NCBI RefSeq assembly: GCF_013393345.1
Contig: NZ_QJRF01000032.1
Location: 1 to 43,047 of the forward strand
Length of the DNA stretch: 43,047 nucleotides
From: Pseudomonas taiwanensis
GTDB lineage: Bacteria > Pseudomonadota > Gammaproteobacteria > Pseudomonadales > Pseudomonadaceae
Direction: 5' to 3'
Position numbers and translations under genes: made by a program. Shown one piece after another: positions 32,578-40,812 of the stretch. Under the pieces are notes generated by a model. It searched no databases, was not told the DNA's origin, and saw nothing but the letters and a program-made list of their open reading frames with translations. Each line of letters starts with the position of its first letter. The stretch's first letter is position 1.

Positions 32578-32850
32578 GGCTGAGCCCTCTATCTGACTTA
32601 GGGTCAGTAAAGATCAGACGGCTCTGACCTACTAGATCTTGGGGTTTCCGATTTTTCTGTAGGAATTCAGGGTCCGTCTGAAGTCTCTTCGCAATCGCCG
32701 GAGAATTCCTATGAGGAATGTGTGCTTATCCGCACTTCCTCAGGAATGGGAAATTTCACACAGCCAATTTCCCGCTGGAACTGAGGATCATTGAGGGTTT
32801 TGCCGGACCGACGGTGCTTCAGAAAGGACGTTGGTGAGGAATGGCGGGCA
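32578..32850 (-). promoter_or_regulatory. Upstream control region of the fimbrial locus with AGGAA palindromes
   Basis: There is no gene here. On the minus strand GAATTCCTACAGAAAAATCG then GAAACCCCAAGATC (32634-32668) repeats the pilin-promoter block. Further out are two perfect palindromes with the same core: ATTCCT-ATG-AGGAAT (32705-32719) and TTCCT-C-AGGAA (32736-32746). They suggest several adjacent binding sites for a dimeric regulator. Confidence 0.6.
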
Positions 32851-32888
32851 AAAAAAGCCCCCGTCAGGGCCGACATCCCGACGAGGGC
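32851..32888 (-). terminator. Rho-independent terminator of the gbcA operon
   Basis: On the minus strand GCCCUCGUC pairs with GACGGGGGC (9 bp, one U-G) and is followed by seven U (A run at 32850-32856). It ends the gbcA-microprotein transcript and insulates the fimbrial control region. Confidence 0.85.
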
Positions 32889-32910
32889 GAGGGTGGTCCT
32901 TGAGGGGACC

Positions 32911-33000
32911 TCAGTGTGAACGTTCGGACCAGGCCTTGAGCAGGCTCGAGGCCAGTCCATAGAGCGTCAGGAGGATGGCGAAGCCGAGGCATACGGACAT
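32911..33000 (-). CDS. 29-codon membrane microprotein behind gbcA
   Basis: The product is 29 residues (begins MSVCLGFAILLTLYGL, ends SERSH): a single hydrophobic helix of about 20 residues with a charged tail (KAWSERSH). GGAGGA lies 7 nt before the ATG, an excellent ribosome site. It starts 58 bases after the gbcA stop, on the same strand, and a strong terminator follows 22 bases after its own stop, so it is the last gene of a gbcA transcript. I know of no name or function. A membrane anchor or regulator for the Rieske monooxygenase or a betaine transporter is speculation from position. Confidence 0.65.
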   Translation of the reverse strand: MSVCLGFAILLTLYGLASSLLKAWSERSH

Positions 33001-33058
33001 GGCTGTTCCTCCGCCCGGCGAGGCTGCCGCAGCCGCCTCGCCGAGCTCCCTGGAAGTG

Positions 33059-34348
33059 TTACTCGTTGACCTGGCGCAGTTGGGTGGCCGGGGTATCACC
33101 GAGGTTGTTCAGCATGCGTTCGCTGTACCAGTCGAGGAAGTTGATCACGCCGAACTCGTAGGTCTTGGAGTAGGGGCCCGGCTGGTAGGCCGTGGAGTTG
33201 ATGCCGCGCTGGTTCTCTTCGGCCAGGCGACGGTCCTGGTCGTTGGTGGCATCCCAGACTTCACGCAGGCGCTGCACGTCGTAATCCACGCCTTCCACCG
33301 CGTCCTTGTGCACCAGCCATTTGGTGGTGACCACGGTTTCCTGGGCGCTGATGGGCCACACGGTGAACACGATCAGGTGATCGCCCATGCAGTGGTTCCA
33401 CGAGTGCGGCAGATGGAGGATGCGCATCGAGCCCAGGTCCGGGTTCTTGATGCGGCCCATGAGTTTCTTGCTGCCCTGCTTGCCGTCCATGGTCATGGAT
33501 ACGGTGCCGTCGAGCAGGGGCATGCGCACGATCCGGTTGCGCAGGCCGAAGCTGGCGTGGGCGTAAGGGATCTTCTCCTCGTCCCAGGCCTTGGTGCAGG
33601 CGGCGACCTGGTCCTTGAAGGCCTGGCTGGCGCGCGGGTCGGTGACGTCGTCCCATTCCAGCAGGGTTTTCAGCAGTTCCGGGTGCGAACCGTTGCAGTG
33701 GTAGCACTCGCGGTTGTTCTCCAGCACCAGCTTCCAGTTGGCGGCTTCCTTCAGGGTGGTCTGCACGGCCACCTTGGTGTTCTCCATGTCATACGGCTCC
33801 ATGTAATGGGCCAGGGTGGAGAGGAAGTCGTCGATGGCTGGCGGGTTCTCGGCCAGGGAAATGAAGATGTAGCCGCCCGCGGTCTTCACATTGACGGGTT
33901 TGAGGCCGTATTCCTTCATGTCGAAGTCGGCACCCATCTCGGTACCGGCGAACAGCAGGCGGCCGTCGAGTTCGTAGGTCCACTGGTGATAGGGGCAGAC
34001 CAGCTTGGCGACCTTGCCCTTTTCACTGACGCACAGGCGCGAGCCACGGTGGCGGCAGACGTTGTGGAAGGCATGGATCTGGCCTTCGCCGCCACGGATG
34101 ACGATGATCGGGTTATCGCCGATCTGCAGGGTCAGGTAGTTGCCCTTGGCGGGGATTTCGCAGGTCATGCCGGCGATCAACCACTCCTTGTGGAAGATCT
34201 CCTGCATGTCGATCTGGAACAGACGCTCGTCGCTGTAGAACGGCTGCGGCAGGGAGAAGCTGTGGTCGCGTTCGCGGAGCATTTCGGCCGTGGCCTTGCG
34301 TGCGGGTTCAAGCGGATCGCCCAGGCTCAGGGTGGAAGTGACGTCCAT
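33059..34348 (-). CDS. gbcA: GbcA, glycine betaine monooxygenase, Rieske oxygenase subunit
   Basis: The 429-residue Rieske non-heme iron oxygenase has the cluster motif CRHRGSRLC...CPYHQW (CxH ... CxxH) at about 95-125, and the mononuclear iron site in ENNRECYHCNGSHPELL with two His. It demethylates glycine betaine to dimethylglycine with O2, releasing formaldehyde, using electrons from GbcB. ATG 34348 has GAGGAG 6 nt upstream; the frame extends 71 codons upstream with no homology. It is divergent from gbcB across a 364-base control region. GbdR is the known activator of the family locus. Confidence 0.95.
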   Translation of the reverse strand: MDVTSTLSLGDPLEPARKATAEMLRERDHSFSLPQPFYSDERLFQIDMQEIFHKEWLIAGMTCEIPAKGNYLTLQIGDNPIIVIRGGEGQIHAFHNVCRHRGSRLCVSEKGKVAKLVCPYHQWTYELDGRLLFAGTEMGADFDMKEYGLKPVNVKTAGGYIFISLAENPPAIDDFLSTLAHYMEPYDMENTKVAVQTTLKEAANWKLVLENNRECYHCNGSHPELLKTLLEWDDVTDPRASQAFKDQVAACTKAWDEEKIPYAHASFGLRNRIVRMPLLDGTVSMTMDGKQGSKKLMGRIKNPDLGSMRILHLPHSWNHCMGDHLIVFTVWPISAQETVVTTKWLVHKDAVEGVDYDVQRLREVWDATNDQDRRLAEENQRGINSTAYQPGPYSKTYEFGVINFLDWYSERMLNNLGDTPATQLRQVNE

Positions 34349-34712
34349 CGGTAACTCCTCAATGGCTGGTCGCGCCGGCGACCGCCGCAAATAAGTGGCT
34401 GATTCGGTTGTCACGCAAGGCGGCGTGACCTGCCCTCGTTTCTTGCCTGCCGATTGGCTGCCCTGCTGCGGGTGCGAGGGTGGTTCGCTCGGAAGCCTTA
34501 TGGTTCGGCTGGGAATGAGTGTGCTGGCGCTGGGAGGTACGACCTTATCCATGGGCGACATGGGGACATCCGTTTCCGACGGGCGAGCCCCGGTGGTTGC
34601 TGGCAGGTCGCGATGAGCATGTGAATGTCGCGGACAGGTAAATGGGCCGTTTTTGCGTTATTCACAATCCGCCACATTAGGCCGATATCCGGCCACGCGC
34701 GGAGCAGCGTCC
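34349..34712. promoter_or_regulatory. gbcA-gbcB divergent control region
   Basis: No gene is supported here. Inverted repeats: GGTCGC-GCCG-GCGACC (34368-34383) just ahead of gbcA, and GTCACGC-AAGGCG-GCGTGAC (34410-34429). GGTCGC occurs again at 34605-34610. A perfect DnaA-box consensus TTATTCACA lies at 34658-34666, 47 bases before gbcB. GbdR is the expected regulator; the site assignment is not proven. Confidence 0.5.
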
Positions 34713-35816
34713 ATGACCAATAACTTCCTCAATCCGATCACGACCCAGACCTGGACCAACGGCCGGCACATGGTTCGCTGCGTCAAGGCGATCCAGGAAA
34801 CCTGGGATGTGCGTACGTTCTGCTTCATGGCCGACCAGCCCATGGTGTTCTTCTTCAAGCCGGGGCAATTCGTGACCCTGGAGCTGGAGATCGACGGCCA
34901 GCCGATCATGCGCTCCTACACCATCTCCAGCTCGCCGTCGGTGCCCTACAGCTTCTCGCTGACGATCAAGCGCGTGCCGGGCGGCAAGGTGTCCAACTGG
35001 CTGCACGACAACCTGAAAGAAGGTGACGTGATTCCGGTGCACGGCCCGGTCGGCCTGTTCAACGCCATCGACTTCCCGGCGGACAAGGTGCTGTTCCTGT
35101 CCGGCGGCGTCGGCATCACCCCGGTGATGTCCATGGCGCGCTGGTTCTTCGATACCAACGGCGCGGTGGACATGATCTTTGTCCACAGTGCGCGGACGCC
35201 GAAAGACATCATTTACCACCGCGAGCTGCGTCACATGGCCTCGCGCATCGAGAACTTCAAGCTGCACCTGATCTGCGAGAAGTACGAGATCGGCGAAACC
35301 TGGTCGGGTTATCGCGGCTACCTGAGCCGCGCGATGCTCGATCTGATGGCCGGCGATTTCATGGAACGCGAGATCTTCTGCTGCGGCCCGACGCCTTACA
35401 TGTCCGCGGTCAGGCGCCTGCTGGAGGCCGCCGGCTTCGACATGAAGCGCTATCACGAGGAAGCCTTCGGCCCGACGCCGCCGGAGATCCGCGAGGAAGT
35501 GAAGGAACATGCCGCCGAGGCAGCCGAAGCGGCGGCGGAAGTACCGGCCGGCGCGATGAACCTGGTGGAGTTCACCGGCACTGGCAAGAGCATCCGCGTG
35601 GCGCCGGGTGAAACCGTGCACTCGGCCGCCGCCAAGGTCGGCCTGCATATTCCCAAGGCGTGCGGCATGGGCATCTGCGGAACCTGCAAAGTGATGAAGA
35701 CCGCCGGCGAGGTGGACATGGAGCACAACGGCGGCATCACCGACGAAGACGTCGCCGAGGGCTACATCCTGTCCTGCTGCAGCATTCCCAAGGGCGACGT
35801 GGCCATCGACTACTGA
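34713..35816 (+). CDS. gbcB: GbcB, glycine betaine monooxygenase, ferredoxin reductase subunit
   Basis: The protein has 367 residues. An FAD-binding ferredoxin-reductase domain (MRSYTISSSP, the RxYS-like FAD motif) is followed by an NAD domain (LFLSGGVGITPVMSMARW; CCGPTPYM), an Ala/Glu-rich linker (about 270-290) and a C-terminal plant-type [2Fe-2S] domain CGMGICGTC...C. It passes electrons from NADH to GbcA. ATG 34713 has GGAG 8 nt upstream and gives the family length. Confidence 0.95.
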   Translation: MTNNFLNPITTQTWTNGRHMVRCVKAIQETWDVRTFCFMADQPMVFFFKPGQFVTLELEIDGQPIMRSYTISSSPSVPYSFSLTIKRVPGGKVSNWLHDNLKEGDVIPVHGPVGLFNAIDFPADKVLFLSGGVGITPVMSMARWFFDTNGAVDMIFVHSARTPKDIIYHRELRHMASRIENFKLHLICEKYEIGETWSGYRGYLSRAMLDLMAGDFMEREIFCCGPTPYMSAVRRLLEAAGFDMKRYHEEAFGPTPPEIREEVKEHAAEAAEAAAEVPAGAMNLVEFTGTGKSIRVAPGETVHSAAAKVGLHIPKACGMGICGTCKVMKTAGEVDMEHNGGITDEDVAEGYILSCCSIPKGDVAIDY

Positions 35817-35835
35817 TGGTTTTCTGAGCAACTCC

Positions 35836-35864
35836 CGCCAGCCCGCGGCAATCGTGGGCTGGCG
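35836..35864 (+). terminator. Hairpin after gbcB (no U tract)
   Basis: A perfect 9-bp stem CGCCAGCCC / GGGCTGGCG with an 11-nt loop, 19 bases after the gbcB stop. It lacks a T run, so it may be a 3'-end stabiliser or a factor-dependent stop. Confidence 0.5.
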
Positions 35865-35868
35865 CCAT

Positions 35869-36011
35869 CTATCCACAGCTTGTGGACGCAGCGGTGCACA
35901 GTTGTTGTGCGCAACTCGCTGAAATCGCTGAAAAAACCACCAATCCTCTGCAGCCTACGCAGCACGCGGCCACGAATCAGGCACGAACAGCTTGTCCACA
36001 GCCTGGTCCAC
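35869..36011. repeat. DnaA-box-like sequences between gbcB and gst
   Basis: CTATCCACA (35869-35877) lies within the palindrome TCCACA-GCT-TGTGGA (35872-35886). TTGTCCACA (35992-36000) is followed by a second GTCCAC 12 bases on (35994 and 36006). They belong to a box family that continues to 42.2 kb. Confidence 0.6.
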
Positions 36012-36110
36012 CGTTGGTGGGGGTAACCCCCGCTATGCTTGATCGGACCTTCGTTCCGCCGGCGCACCTGCCTGCGCCGGTCCCCTGCGACCTGCCTGAG
36101 GTGCCATGCG

Positions 36111-36716
36111 ATGAAACTCTACTATTCCCCCGGAGCCTGCTCCCTCGCCGTGCATATCGTCCTGTGTGAAATCGGCAAGCCCTTCACTCTGGAGAAGGTC
36201 GACCTGGCCACGCACAAGACAGCCGACAACTGGGATTACTACCGCAGCAATCCCAAGGGCTATGTACCGCTGCTGGAAATGGACGATGGCCAGAAACTGA
36301 CCGAAGGCCCGGTGATCTGCCAGTACCTGTGCGACGAGGCCGGGCGCACCGACCTGATGCCGCCAGCTGGCGACATGCGGCGCTATCGCGTCATGGAGTG
36401 GCAGGCATTCATCGGCAGCGAAGTGCACAAGACACTCGGGGCCCAGTTCAATTCGGCGCTGGATGACAAGGCCAAGGCAACCTACGCCGGCATGGCTCAC
36501 CGGCGTCTGCTCTGGATTTCCCAACAACTGCATGACCAGCAGTTCCTCACTGGCGACGACTTCACCGCAGCGGATGCGTACCTCTTCACGGTCACCAACT
36601 GGACGGGTCACCTGAACATGGACATCTCCGATTGCCCCGATCTCCAGGCCTTCCAGGCCCGCGTGGCGGCCCGCCCGGCCGTGCAGGCCGCGCTGAAGGC
36701 GGAGGGGTTGGCCTGA
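36111..36716 (+). CDS. Glutathione S-transferase, beta class (GstA-like)
   Basis: The protein has 201 residues. It has an N-terminal thioredoxin-like domain with Cys10 in YYSPGACSLAVHIVLCE, the glutathione-binding NPKGYVPLLEMDDG and LTEGPVICQYL segments, and a C-terminal helical domain with the His of FIGSEVHKTLG typical of beta-class enzymes. A cytosolic detoxification or glutathione-storage role is expected; no substrate can be read from the sequence. GAGG precedes ATG 36111. Glutathione use close to formaldehyde-generating pathways is suggestive but unproven. Confidence 0.88.
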   Translation: MKLYYSPGACSLAVHIVLCEIGKPFTLEKVDLATHKTADNWDYYRSNPKGYVPLLEMDDGQKLTEGPVICQYLCDEAGRTDLMPPAGDMRRYRVMEWQAFIGSEVHKTLGAQFNSALDDKAKATYAGMAHRRLLWISQQLHDQQFLTGDDFTAADAYLFTVTNWTGHLNMDISDCPDLQAFQARVAARPAVQAALKAEGLA

Positions 36717-36770
36717 TACCGGAACGGTGGGCCGTGTCTGCATCAAGTGCTGCAAGTAGCTGCAATGCCC

Positions 36771-36823
36771 GTAGGAGCTGGCTTGCCAGCGAATGGCCCG
36801 TTTCGCTAGCAAGCTAGCTCCTA
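36771..36823. repeat. REP pair, family B variant
   Basis: GTAGGAGCTGGCTTGCCAGC and the inverted GCTAGCAAGCTAGCTCCTAC face each other between gst and the EF-G-like gene. The two arms have diverged more than other family B pairs. Confidence 0.75.
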
Positions 36824-36851
36824 CAAGGCAAGCCAGTCCCCACAAGGATTC

Positions 36852-38897
36852 TCAATCCTCCTCCTGCACCGCCTTGTAGTTGCCGGAGAGCTTCTGCTGA
36901 ACATCCTGGGGTGCGGCGTTGTAGTGGCTGAGGACCATGCTGAAGGCGCCGTGGCCCTGGGTGATCGCCTTGAGCCGTCCGGCGTAGCCGTCCAGCTCCG
37001 CCAGGGGCACCTGGCCGTAGACCAGCGCCAAACCCTGGGACAGTGACTCGGTACCCGTGACCTGGCCGCGACGGCCAATCAGGTCGGTGGTGATATCACC
37101 CAGGTTGGCCTCCGGCGCAGTCACTTCCACCGCTACCACAGGTTCCAGCACGACCTCTCCGGCAGCACGCAGGGCATCGAGCATGGCCTTGCGTCCGGCG
37201 GCCTGGAAGGCGATGTCCTTGGAGTCCACCGGGTGGTGCTTGCCGTCGTAGACGGTGACCTTCACATCCTCCACCGGCAAGCCTGCCAGCGGTCCGCAGG
37301 TAAGCACCGAGCGCACGCCCTTTTCCACCGAGAGAATGAACTGCGACGGAATCACACCGCCCTTCACCTCGTCGGTGAAGGCGAAACCGGTGCCACGCGG
37401 CAGCGGTTCGATACGCAGGAACACCTCGCCGAACTGGCCGGCGCCGCCCGTCTGCTTCTTGTGCCGGCTGTGGCCCTCGGCGGGGCGGGTGATGGCTTCG
37501 CGGTAAGGGACCTTGGGCGGGCGGGTTTCCACTTCCAGCTTGTAGGTGCCGGTGATGCGATCCAGCAGGTAGCGCAGGTGCAGCTCGCCCATGCCGCGCA
37601 GCACGGTTTCCTGGGTAGAGGCCTGGTAGTCCAGCTTCACGCAGGGGTCTTCCGCCTGCAGACGACTCAGTACCTCAGCGATGCGTTGCTCGTCGCCACG
37701 GCGCTTGGCCTCGATGGCGAGCCCTTGCATTGGCTCGGGGAAGTCCAGGGCCTTGAGATGGATCTGATCCTCGTCGTGGGAGTCGTGCAGGACCGAGTCG
37801 AACTCCACTTCGTCCACCTTGGTCAGGGCGCCGAAATCGCCGGGGATCAGCCGTGTCACTTCCTCATGGCGCTTGCCTTGCAGGCGCAGCAGATGGCCGA
37901 GCTTGAAGGGTTTGCGCCCATCGCCGACGAACAGTTGCATGTCCCGCATCAGGGTGCCCTGGTGCACGCGGAAGATGCCCAGCTTTCCCACGAACGGGTC
38001 GATCACCACCTTGAACACGTGGGCCAGGACGTGTTGCTGAGGGTCGGGCCGGGAGCGGAAGGCCTTGGCATCCGCTCCCTCGCCCTTGAGAAAGAGCGGG
38101 GGGTTGCCCTCGGTGGGGTTGGGCGCCAGGCGCGCGAGGATGTCCAGCAATTCGGCCACCCCGGCACCCGTGCGTGCGGAGGTGAAACACAGGGGAATGA
38201 GATGCCCTTCGCGCAGGGCTCGCTCGAAGGGTTCATGCAGTTCAGCCGGGGCGATTTCACCTTGCTCCAGGTAGCGCGCCATCAGCTCCTCATCCACCTC
38301 CACCACCTGGTCGACCAGGGCCTGGTGAGCTTCGGCCACCGAAGAAAAGTCGGCCTCGCCAGCAGGCTCGAAGAAGCAATCCACTACGCGGCTCGCATTG
38401 TCTGCCGGCAGGTTCAGCGGCAGTACCTCCTTGCCGAAGACTTCCCGAAGGTTGGCCAGCAGGGCAGGGAGGTCGACCCGCTCGGCATCGATCTTGTTCA
38501 CCACCAGCATCCGGCACAAGCCGCGTTCGGCTGCCATGGTCATCATCCGGCGTGTGGTCAGCTCGATGCCGTTCTGTGCATTGACCACCACCAGCGCGGT
38601 TTCCACGGCCGCCAGGGCGGCGATGGACTGGCCGATGAAGTCGGGATAGCCGGGGGTGTCGATCAGATTGAGCTCGGCGCCCTCGTGGCTGCAGTGGGCC
38701 AGGGCGGAGGCGAGGGAATGGCGGTATTCGCGCTCCAGTGGATCGAAGTCGCACACCGTGTCGCCGCGCTCCAGGCTGCCGGCGCTGGCAATCGCGCCGC
38801 TGCCCTGCAGCAGGGCTTCGGTCAGGCTGGTCTTGCCGCTATCACCATGGCCGACCAGGGCGACCGTTCGAATGGATTCCACCGAGTAGTTCGCCAT
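36852..38897 (-). CDS. EF-G-like GTPase (EF-G-2 / FusA2 type)
   Basis: The protein has 681 residues. The G domain has GHGDSGKTS (P-loop), DTPGYPDF and NKID; EF-G domains II-V follow, with the domain IV segment RHKKQTGGAGQFGEVFLRIEP. The switch I motif RGITI of canonical EF-G is replaced by EYRHSL, as in the EF-G-like subfamily whose role is not settled. It is not the housekeeping fusA, which sits in the ribosomal str operon. GGAGG lies 5 nt before the ATG. It is flanked by intergenic regions with REP or DnaA-box-like sequences; no functional tie to its neighbours is visible. Confidence 0.9.
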   Translation of the reverse strand: MANYSVESIRTVALVGHGDSGKTSLTEALLQGSGAIASAGSLERGDTVCDFDPLEREYRHSLASALAHCSHEGAELNLIDTPGYPDFIGQSIAALAAVETALVVVNAQNGIELTTRRMMTMAAERGLCRMLVVNKIDAERVDLPALLANLREVFGKEVLPLNLPADNASRVVDCFFEPAGEADFSSVAEAHQALVDQVVEVDEELMARYLEQGEIAPAELHEPFERALREGHLIPLCFTSARTGAGVAELLDILARLAPNPTEGNPPLFLKGEGADAKAFRSRPDPQQHVLAHVFKVVIDPFVGKLGIFRVHQGTLMRDMQLFVGDGRKPFKLGHLLRLQGKRHEEVTRLIPGDFGALTKVDEVEFDSVLHDSHDEDQIHLKALDFPEPMQGLAIEAKRRGDEQRIAEVLSRLQAEDPCVKLDYQASTQETVLRGMGELHLRYLLDRITGTYKLEVETRPPKVPYREAITRPAEGHSRHKKQTGGAGQFGEVFLRIEPLPRGTGFAFTDEVKGGVIPSQFILSVEKGVRSVLTCGPLAGLPVEDVKVTVYDGKHHPVDSKDIAFQAAGRKAMLDALRAAGEVVLEPVVAVEVTAPEANLGDITTDLIGRRGQVTGTESLSQGLALVYGQVPLAELDGYAGRLKAITQGHGAFSMVLSHYNAAPQDVQQKLSGNYKAVQEED

Positions 38898-39648
38898 GAG
38901 TACCTCCGCACACTGGGTGTTTCCAGTATAGGCAGGCGGCCCATGCGTGCCCGGATGGCTCGTGCTTTCTACAACTCATTGATATTGCGCGAAAAATGTA
39001 CGAATCGCGGCAGGCCCCGCCATTCCTGGTGTCGGCCAGTGTCTGTACAGCTTGTCCACAGAAGACTCCACTGGCTTTGTGAGTAAACACCGGGTTTTCC
39101 ACTGGCTGACCGGGTTTTTAACCTGCGGATGGACCTGAACGGCCAATAGATCGGCAAGTGATCACTTCTCTATACAGTGCGTAAATGCTGGCGTTGATCG
39201 ACTTGCAAACGGTTTTTCCACAGGGTTCTTCACGGATTTTGTGCGCAATATTTCGGCGGCTGACCGCTCCGCTCCGTGAATCTGTTTGAAAGCCTTGAAC
39301 TGCGGGGCTTTGCCTATACATAGCCACCAACAGGTTTTCAACAGGGTTATTCACAGGCTATGGGGATAGATCCGCAGAAACACTAGACTGTCTACTTTTT
39401 GATCGATTCTGCGCAAGGCAGGTAGGACTAGGTGCGCATTCCTTTTTCCACAGCTTGTGTACCTTTCGCTGCACAGAATCTGTGTGGAAGAAGTGCCAAG
39501 TCGTTGAAGTAGATCAGGAAATATACAAGTGACGGGAGGCCGCGGACGGCGTGGGCTGCAGCAGTGGCTCTACAGATTGTCCACAGGTTGGTCCACGGAA
39601 AACGGGGGTAAGGCGGGGAAAGAGGGAACGAGAGAAGCCTGTGGAAAC
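38898..39648. other. Gene-free region with a cluster of DnaA-box-like sequences
   Basis: I see no credible gene. Boxes: TTGTCCACA (39052-39060), TTTTCCACA (39214-39222), TTATTCACA (39347-39355, perfect consensus), TTTTCCACA (39444-39452), TTGTCCACA (39577-39585). Several have a partner hexamer exactly 12 bases downstream (39054/39066, 39216/39228, 39337/39349, 39579/39591). TGGGGATAG follows at 39361-39369. A direct repeat CCGGGTTTT occurs at about 39091 and 39111. The stretch is lower in GC than the genes around it. Confidence 0.6.
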
Positions 39649-39749
39649 TTGTGGGGGCGATTTCAATCGCTACAGGCCGCAGGCCTGCCGCCCGAAGGGG
39701 CAAGGGGGGCAACTGCGCTGCCCTTAGCGAATGAATTCGCCCCCACAAG
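39649..39749. repeat. REP pair, family A, downstream of ltaE
   Basis: TTGTGGGGGCGATTTCAATC and GCGAATGAATTCGCCCCCAC face each other around GGCCGCAGGCC. The left arm is the ATTTCAAT variant also seen at 16209. Confidence 0.8.
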
Positions 39750-39771
39750 AGAAGAAAGCCGGAGGCGTGAA

Positions 39772-40812
39772 TCAGGCCCCCATCGCCGCACGGATATCCG
39801 CGGCCAGTTCACGCACGCGATCCATCTCGGTGTCCCACGAGCACATGAAGCGCGCACCGCCGGCGCCGATGAAGGTGTAGAAGCGCCAGCCCTTGTCGCG
39901 CAGGTATTCCAGCGCCGGTTCGGACATCTGCAGGAACACGCCGTTGGCTTCCACCGGGAACATCAGGCTGACGCCGGGCACGTCGGCGACCAGTTCGGCC
40001 AGCAGTTGTGCACAGGCGTTGGCATGGTTGCCGTAATGCAGCCAGGCGTCGTCCTGCAGCAGGCCAACCCAGGGAGCAGCGAGAAAGCGCATCTTCGACG
40101 CCAGCTGGCCGGCCTGTTTGCAGCGGTAGTCGAAGTCTTCGGCCAGATCACGGTTGAAGAAGAGGATGGCCTCGCCCACCGCCATGCCGTTCTTGGTGCC
40201 GCCGAAGCAGAGCACGTCCACCCCGGCTTTCCAGGTCAGATCGGCCGGCGAGCAGCCGAGGAAGGCGCAGGCATTGGAGAAACGCGCGCCGTCCATATGC
40301 AGGTTAAGGCCCAGCTCCTTGCACACCTGGCTGATGGCGCGGACTTCCTCGGGACGGTAGACCGTGCCGACTTCGGTGGCCTGGGTAAGGGTGACCACGC
40401 GGGGCTTCGGATAGTGGATGTCCTGGCGCTTGAGGGCGATTTCGCGGATCGCTTCGGGCGTCAGCTTGCCGTCGGCGGTCTTGGCCAGGAGCAGCTTGGA
40501 ACCGTTGGAGAAGAACTCCGGTGCGCCGCATTCGTCGGTCTCGACGTGGGCGGTCTCGGAGCAGATCACGCTGTGGTAGCTCTGGCACAGCGACGCCAGG
40601 GCGAGGGAGTTCGCCGCGGTACCGTTGAAGGCAAAGAAGACTTCGCAGTCGGTTTCGAACAAGTCCCGGAAATAGTCGGAGGCCCGCGCCGTCCACTGGT
40701 CATCGCCATAGGCGCGTTCATGGCCGTGATTGGCCTCGGCCATCGCGGCCCACGCTTCCGGGCAGATACCGGAGTAGTTGTCACTGGCGAATTGCTGGGT
40801 CTGGTCGGTCAT
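39772..40812 (-). CDS. ltaE: Low-specificity L-threonine aldolase
   Basis: The 346-residue PLP-dependent fold-type I enzyme has the pyridoxal lysine in FGGTKNGMAVGEA and the MDGARFSNA segment, as in bacterial low-specificity L-threonine aldolases. It cleaves threonine and allo-threonine to glycine and acetaldehyde, or acts on related beta-hydroxy amino acids. A glycine/serine role suits the betaine-to-glycine locus, and an ltaE homologue lies in the same region in P. aeruginosa and P. putida. AAGGA lies 9 nt before the ATG. Confidence 0.92.
   Translation of the reverse strand: MTDQTQQFASDNYSGICPEAWAAMAEANHGHERAYGDDQWTARASDYFRDLFETDCEVFFAFNGTAANSLALASLCQSYHSVICSETAHVETDECGAPEFFSNGSKLLLAKTADGKLTPEAIREIALKRQDIHYPKPRVVTLTQATEVGTVYRPEEVRAISQVCKELGLNLHMDGARFSNACAFLGCSPADLTWKAGVDVLCFGGTKNGMAVGEAILFFNRDLAEDFDYRCKQAGQLASKMRFLAAPWVGLLQDDAWLHYGNHANACAQLLAELVADVPGVSLMFPVEANGVFLQMSEPALEYLRDKGWRFYTFIGAGGARFMCSWDTEMDRVRELAADIRAAMGA

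Noticed and set aside
21000-33000. Insertion sequence or integrase-borne island
   Set aside because: The fimbrial/Roc block looks inserted, but I see no transposase, integrase, tRNA or flanking direct repeats.
39118-39354. 78-codon minus-strand frame in the box-rich region
   Set aside because: Its composition looks random, it has no ribosome site, and it runs through the DnaA-like boxes.
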